NCBI RefSeq assembly: GCF_019634775.1
Contig: NZ_JAHCAS010000001.1
Location: 2,052,894-2,116,893 of the forward strand
Length of the DNA: 64,000 nt
Reading direction: 5' to 3'
Source of the DNA: Dokdonella sp.
GTDB lineage: Bacteria > Pseudomonadota > Gammaproteobacteria > Xanthomonadales > Rhodanobacteraceae
The notes below the pieces were generated by a model that was not told the DNA's origin, did no database searches, and worked only from the letters and a program-made list of their open reading frames with translations. Below, piece by piece: positions 60,149 through 64,000 of this stretch. The stretch's first letter is position 1, and each line of letters begins with the position of its first letter. The position numbers and the translations under genes are program-made.

Positions 60149-61693
60149 TCAGTCGAAGCCGTTGGCGAACAGCAGGTCCGGCTGCCATTCGTAGGCGCCG
60201 ACGTCGACCGCGCCGACGCGCGGCAGGCCGCGCTGGTCGGTGGCCGTCGCGCCTGTGGCGGTGCCGGCGTCGCGGGCCGGCGAGGCGGCGCCGATCGGCA
60301 TCGTCGCGGTCGGCCCGCCGTGCATGCCAAGGGCGCCGAGGCCGGCATCGGCGAACTGCGAACCCGGCGTGACCGCGGCTTCGGCCTGGTTCGAGACGGG
60401 CCGGAACTGCGGCCATTGCAGGTTGTTGCTGCCGGCGACCGGATGCAGGATCGCCCACGGGTTCCAGGGATTGCCGGCCGTGTTGTCGGCGAAGATCGTG
60501 TTGCGCAGCGTGATCGGCAGGCCGTTGCCGTTGGCGATGCCGGCGGCGAAGCAGACGTCGCACAGCGCGCGGTTGCCGGCGATCGTGAGGTTCTGCAGGA
60601 CGATGCCGCCGCTGCCCTGCAGGTTCATCGCGCCGCCGAGGCCGCTGCGCGCGATGTTGCCGTGGAACGTGCTGCTGGTGATGTCGCCGGAGGCGCGGAT
60701 CAGCGTGCCGGTCTGGTGGTCGAAGATCGACAGTCCGCCGTAGCCCGCCGCCGAGTTGCCGGCAAACGTGGAGTTGCGGATCGAGAACGGCCCGCCCTGC
60801 AGGTAGACGCCGCCGGTATGCGCATTCGAGCTGCCGCTGCTGGTGTTGTCGGCGATCGTTGAATCGAGGATGCGGGTGAAGCTGGTGGTGTCGTAGACCG
60901 TGGTGAACACGCCGCCGCCGTAGGCGTTGGCGGTGTTGCCCAGGATGCGGGTGCGGCACAGGTTGACGAAGCGGTCGGCGCCGTCGATGCCGAATGCGCC
61001 GGCATTGCCGCCGTTGCCCGGATTGCCGCCGGTGCCGGTCGCGCGGTTGTTCGCCAGTTCACTGTCGAACAGGTCGATGCGCTTCGAGCCGAGCGAATAG
61101 ATCGCGCCGCCGTTCGCGCCTTCGTTGCCGCTCATGGCGACGTCGACCAGCACGAGCGCCTGCGCGCCGACCACGTAGATGCCGCCGCCGCCGTCGTCCT
61201 GCGCGGTCACGATCGCGCGGTTGTTGCTGAAGCGCGAATGGAACACCCGGATCGTCACCGCCTGCCACGGGCCGCCGGTCGGTTTCCACAGGCCGGCACC
61301 GGAGCCGGTCGGTGTCGAACCGTTGGCGATCGTCGCGTTGACGAGGTCGAAGGTATAGGTCGCGTTCGATGGGTTGTCCACCCGCAGTACGCGTCGCGCA
61401 TTGCCGCCCGACAGCGTGGCGCCGCCGGCATCGAGCACGGTGGCGCGGGTCACGCGCAGTTCGCTGCCGACGACCAGGGTCGAGTTGCCGATGGCGAGGC
61501 GGATCGCGCCGCCGGCGTCGAGCGCAGCCTGCAATTGCGCCGTCGTCACGCTGCCGGGCGAGCCGTTGCCGAGCACGACGGGGTTGACCAGGATCGGCGT
61601 CGGCGGGGCCACGCAATCGAAATTCGCCTGCGCGGAGGCATCCGCGGCGAAGGCGAGGACGGGCAGGGCCAACAGGCGGTACAGGGGATGCAT
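60149..61693 (-). CDS. Exported beta-helix protein with choice-of-anchor-Q-type end
   Basis: This 514-residue exported protein has a signal peptide (MHPLYRLLALPVLAFAADASAQA) and many right-handed beta-helix coils of polymorphic-outer-membrane type (GGGIYVVGAQALVLVDVAMSG, GGAIYSLGSKRIDLFDSELA, STIADNTSSGSSNAHTGGVY, NSTFAGNSAAGYGGLSIFD). The end GLPRVGAVDVGAYEWQPDLL then FANGFD matches the choice-of-anchor-Q pattern (D-x-GAYE) followed directly by the FxxGF[DE] motif. Choice-of-anchor domains are known to sit before interchangeable C-terminal sorting signals. The ATG at 61693 starts the signal peptide, with GGAG nine bases upstream. It converges on paralogue 2 with ten bases between the stops. 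Confidence 0.85.
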   Translation of the reverse strand: MHPLYRLLALPVLAFAADASAQANFDCVAPPTPILVNPVVLGNGSPGSVTTAQLQAALDAGGAIRLAIGNSTLVVGSELRVTRATVLDAGGATLSGGNARRVLRVDNPSNATYTFDLVNATIANGSTPTGSGAGLWKPTGGPWQAVTIRVFHSRFSNNRAIVTAQDDGGGGIYVVGAQALVLVDVAMSGNEGANGGAIYSLGSKRIDLFDSELANNRATGTGGNPGNGGNAGAFGIDGADRFVNLCRTRILGNTANAYGGGVFTTVYDTTSFTRILDSTIADNTSSGSSNAHTGGVYLQGGPFSIRNSTFAGNSAAGYGGLSIFDHQTGTLIRASGDITSSTFHGNIARSGLGGAMNLQGSGGIVLQNLTIAGNRALCDVCFAAGIANGNGLPITLRNTIFADNTAGNPWNPWAILHPVAGSNNLQWPQFRPVSNQAEAAVTPGSQFADAGLGALGMHGGPTATMPIGAASPARDAGTATGATATDQRGLPRVGAVDVGAYEWQPDLLFANGFD

Positions 61694-62144
61694 GGCGTAG
61701 GCTCCGGGTCGTGCAGCGTTGTCGCCACCGAAGCCGTCGGCGGCGGTGTCCATCGGCGGCTCGATGGCCACGCGCCGGGCAGGCTACCGGATTCGGTGCC
61801 GGATTCACGGGAACCCGGTCACGGCTGATCCTCGCTGCGGTGACGCGAAAACATCGCCCCTGAAGGGGCTCCTACGGAGTGTGTGTTCTTTCGTAGGAGC
61901 CCGTTCACGGGCGATCGGCGGCGCGTGATGGGGCGCCGCGCCCTCAGGTGTGACGCCTTTGCAATGACTTCTGGCGGATGATGCGACACAGCGCCGCGCT
62001 ACCCTTGCGAAGGTGCAGGTAAAGCACGGTAAAGGCCCCCGTCGAATCGTCGGCGCGTCGCTAGAATCGACCACCACGGCCCCTGTTGATCGCCCGCATC
62101 CATTGCCCCGCCACGCGGCGGGGCGCCACGGAAGTACCTGCTGC
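61694..62144. other. Intergenic region with a REP inverted pair
   Basis: No gene is supported. Two GTAG REP units in inverted orientation occupy 61852-61875 and 61893-61915 (CATCGCCCCTGAAGGGGC...CTAC, then GTAGGAGCCCGTTCACGGGC) with a 17-base spacer. A TAGAAT at 62062-62067 could be the -10 of the RND operon, without a convincing -35. The rest is featureless. Confidence 0.6.
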
Positions 62145-63188
62145 ATGCACATGTCCAAAGCCCTCGTCCTCGTCGCCGGCCTCGCCCTGGCTGCCTGTTC
62201 GCGCGGCAATGCGCCGGCTGCGGGTGGTTCCGCGCCGTCGGCGGTCATTGTCACCACGACCGTGATCGAGCCTTCGCCCTGGGTCGACACGATCGAGGCG
62301 ATCGGCACCAGCCGCGCGCGCGAAGCGGTGACCCTGACCGCGAAGATCACCGAGACCGTGCGCAAGGTGAACTTCGTTGATGGCCAGCGCGTCGCAGCTG
62401 GTGACGTACTGGTGGAGTTGACCTCGGGCCAGCAGGTCGCCGGCCTAGCCGAGGCGCAGGCGACCTGGCGCGACGCCGAACGCCTGCTCAAGCGCAACGA
62501 GGATCTGGTGCGCCAGGGAACGATCTCACGCCAAGTGTTCGACACTGCGCAGGCTAACCACGATTCCAGCAAGGCGCGTGTCGACGTGCTGCGCGCCCAG
62601 CTTGCCGACCGTGTCGTCACCGCGCCGTTCGCCGGCGTGCTCGGCCTGCGCCAGGTCAGCGTCGGTTCGCTGGTCACGCCGGGCACGGTCATCACCACGC
62701 TCGACGACATCGATGTCGTCAACGTCGATTTCGCCCTGCCCGAGCGCCATCTGGCGGCATTGGCGCCCGGTCAGGCGGTTGTCGCACACAGCGATGCCTA
62801 TCCCGGCCGGCGATTCGAGGGCAGGGTCATGTCGCTCGATGCGCGCATCGACCCGGTCACGCGCGCATTCAAGGTGCGCGCCGAGATCCCGAATGCCGAC
62901 CACGCCCTGCGTGCCGGCATGCTGCTCGGCATCGAAGTGCTGCGCCCGGAGCGCAGCGTCGTCGCCGTGCCGGAGATCGCGATCGTGCAGGTCGGTACCG
63001 ACTCCTTCGTGTTCCGCGTCGACGGCGAGGACAAGGTGGCGCGCGTGAAGGTCGCGCTCGGTGCGCGCCGGCGCGGCCAGGTCGAGGTGGTCGAGGGCCT
63101 GGACGCCGGCACCCGCATCGTCGTCGACGGCACGGTCAAGCTGCGCGACGGCGTGAAGATCGCCGAAGCGGTGGCGACAAGGTCATGA
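62145..63188 (+). CDS. RND efflux periplasmic adaptor (membrane fusion lipoprotein)
   Basis: This 347-residue adaptor links an RND pump to an outer-membrane channel. It has a lipoprotein signal (MSKALVLVAGLALAACSRG, lipid-bearing Cys near 18). A lipoyl-like half-motif (VNFVDGQRVAAGDVLVELTS) follows, then a short coiled-coil hairpin (EAQATWRDAERLLKRNEDLVRQGTISRQVFDTAQ). The second lipoyl half is VVTAPFAGVLGLRQVSVGSLVTPG, and beta-barrel and membrane-proximal domains follow (DPVTRAFKVRAEIPNADHALRAGM). The ATG at 62145 is used; the ATG two codons later is equally possible. The pump gene starts 28 bases after its stop. The substrate is unknown. Confidence 0.92.
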   Translation: MHMSKALVLVAGLALAACSRGNAPAAGGSAPSAVIVTTTVIEPSPWVDTIEAIGTSRAREAVTLTAKITETVRKVNFVDGQRVAAGDVLVELTSGQQVAGLAEAQATWRDAERLLKRNEDLVRQGTISRQVFDTAQANHDSSKARVDVLRAQLADRVVTAPFAGVLGLRQVSVGSLVTPGTVITTLDDIDVVNVDFALPERHLAALAPGQAVVAHSDAYPGRRFEGRVMSLDARIDPVTRAFKVRAEIPNADHALRAGMLLGIEVLRPERSVVAVPEIAIVQVGTDSFVFRVDGEDKVARVKVALGARRRGQVEVVEGLDAGTRIVVDGTVKLRDGVKIAEAVATRS

Positions 63189-63216
63189 GCCGCCGGCGTG
63201 CGAACGGAGTGCGGCG

Positions 63217-64000
63217 ATGATCCTTTCCGACATCGCGATCAAGCGTCCGGTATTCGCCACGGTCGTCAGCCTGCTGCTGGTCGTCCTTGGCATCCTCTCG
63301 TTCACCCGGCTGACCCTGCGCGAACTGCCAGCGATCGATCCCCCCATCGTCTCGGTCGACGTCACTTATCCGGGCGCCTCGGCCGCCGTCGTCGAAACGC
63401 GCATCACGCAGATCCTCGAGGACGCGCTGGCCGGCATCGAGGGCGTCGACATCATCGATTCGCGCAGCCAGAACGGCCGCGCATCGGTGTCGATGGAATT
63501 CTCGTTGACGCGCGACATCGAAGCGGCGGCCAATGACGTCCGTGATGCAGTCAGTCGCGTGATGGACCGCATGCCCGAGGAGGCCGATGCACCGCAGGTC
63601 GCCAAGGTCGAGAGCGATGCCGACGTCATCATCTGGTTCAACATGCGCTCGGACGACATGGATGCGCTCGAGCTGACCGACTATGCAGAGCGCTACATCG
63701 TCGACCGCCTGTCCGCGATCGACGGCGTCGCCCGCGTGCAGACCGGTGGCGCACAACGCTACGCGATGCGCATCTGGCTCGACCGCGAGGCGCTGGCTGC
63801 ACGTAACCTCACCGTGTCCGACGTCGAGTCGGCCCTGCAGCGCGAGAACGTCGAACTGCCGGCCGGCCGCATCGAATCGGACAGCCGTGATTTCACCCTG
63901 CGTGTGCAACGCGGCTATCAGACGCCCGAGGATTTCGCGGCGATGACGATCGCCAAGGGCGCCGACGGTTACCTCGTGCGTCTCGGCGATGTCGCCCGCG
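63217..64000 (+). CDS. RND efflux transporter permease, N-terminal part
   Basis: The frame is open from the ATG at 63217 to the window edge (261 codons), so this is the first quarter of a protein normally about 1020-1050 residues long. It begins MILSDIAIKRPVFATVVSLLLVVLGILSF, the first transmembrane helix of RND pumps. The first periplasmic porter subdomains follow (LRELPAIDPPIVSVDVTYPG, SRSQNGRASVSMEFSLTRD, RVMDRMPEEADAPQVAKVES, VARVQTGGAQRYAMRIWLDR). The proton-relay residues lie beyond the window. It forms an operon with the adaptor gene. The sequence resembles the multidrug (HAE1) group rather than heavy-metal pumps, judging by this N terminus. Confidence 0.93.
   Translation, partial: MILSDIAIKRPVFATVVSLLLVVLGILSFTRLTLRELPAIDPPIVSVDVTYPGASAAVVETRITQILEDALAGIEGVDIIDSRSQNGRASVSMEFSLTRDIEAAANDVRDAVSRVMDRMPEEADAPQVAKVESDADVIIWFNMRSDDMDALELTDYAERYIVDRLSAIDGVARVQTGGAQRYAMRIWLDREALAARNLTVSDVESALQRENVELPAGRIESDSRDFTLRVQRGYQTPEDFAAMTIAKGADGYLVRLGDVAR

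Noticed and set aside
57433..60348. Long minus-strand open frame opposite the second beta-helix gene
   Set aside because: It has an Asp/Val/Arg-rich antisense composition and mirrors the conserved plus-strand repeats. A similar shadow lies opposite the first copy. Only the 48-base LFANGFD remnant within it is meaningful.

Overview
This is GC-rich chromosomal DNA from a free-living gammaproteobacterium. The most likely home is the Lysobacterales/Xanthomonadales, probably near Rhodanobacteraceae. That placement is an inference from gene content (mtnA beside gyrA, sucA-sucB-lpd, PilH-like regulator, RoxA-type cupin, SlyX, DUF2058), codon use, and dispersed GTAG-type REP palindromes and GGGAATGG arrays. 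I saw no tRNA, rRNA, CRISPR array, phage or transposase gene.

Layout. 1-162 is the end of sucD. 182-579 is a broken exported-protein gene. 728-9413 is an overlapping recC-recB-recD operon. It ends convergently on a CotH-kinase/lamin-tail exported protein (9441-11603). 11723-16062 carries mtnA, a GtrA-type membrane protein and gyrA. An unrecognised exported protein, an Hsp20-cbpA chaperone pair, a PilH-like receiver and an AcuI/YhdH-type oxidoreductase follow. 21218-26934 is the 2-oxoglutarate dehydrogenase operon (sucA-sucB-lpdA on the minus strand). 27417-32435 is a minus-strand run of CNNM/CorC transporter, purB, RoxA-like hydroxylase and GNAT. fumC is divergent from it. 35290-37862 is a GntR/ABC-transporter operon with a strong promoter and a palindromic operator. 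37989-47643 holds a periplasmic glutathione peroxidase, a Sat-CysC fusion, two exported unknowns, an AraC regulator, an FKBP isomerase, ugd, gmd, slyX and a DUF2058 gene. 47644-48243 is repeat-rich non-coding DNA.

The most unusual part is 48244-61693. A minus-strand operon encodes an ECF-type sigma factor, a membrane Ser/Thr kinase with a DUF4384-like periplasmic part, and a TPR-CHAT protease predicted to be a lipoprotein. Divergent from it lie genes for large exported surface-type proteins: a delta-60/Calx-beta protein with a PEP/IPTL-CTERM-like tail, two tandemly duplicated beta-helix proteins, and a convergent choice-of-anchor-Q-type beta-helix protein. The window ends in an RND efflux operon that runs off the edge.

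Two themes cut across the window. First, six exported proteins, including the broken one, carry D-x-[IL]-F-x-[DNH]-G-[FLV]-[DE] at or near the C terminus, a candidate uncharacterised sorting or anchoring signal. Second, at least three dispersed repeat families fill the intergenic gaps and have entered coding sequence: they supply the stop codons of recD and the AraC gene, and both flexible linkers of SucB.
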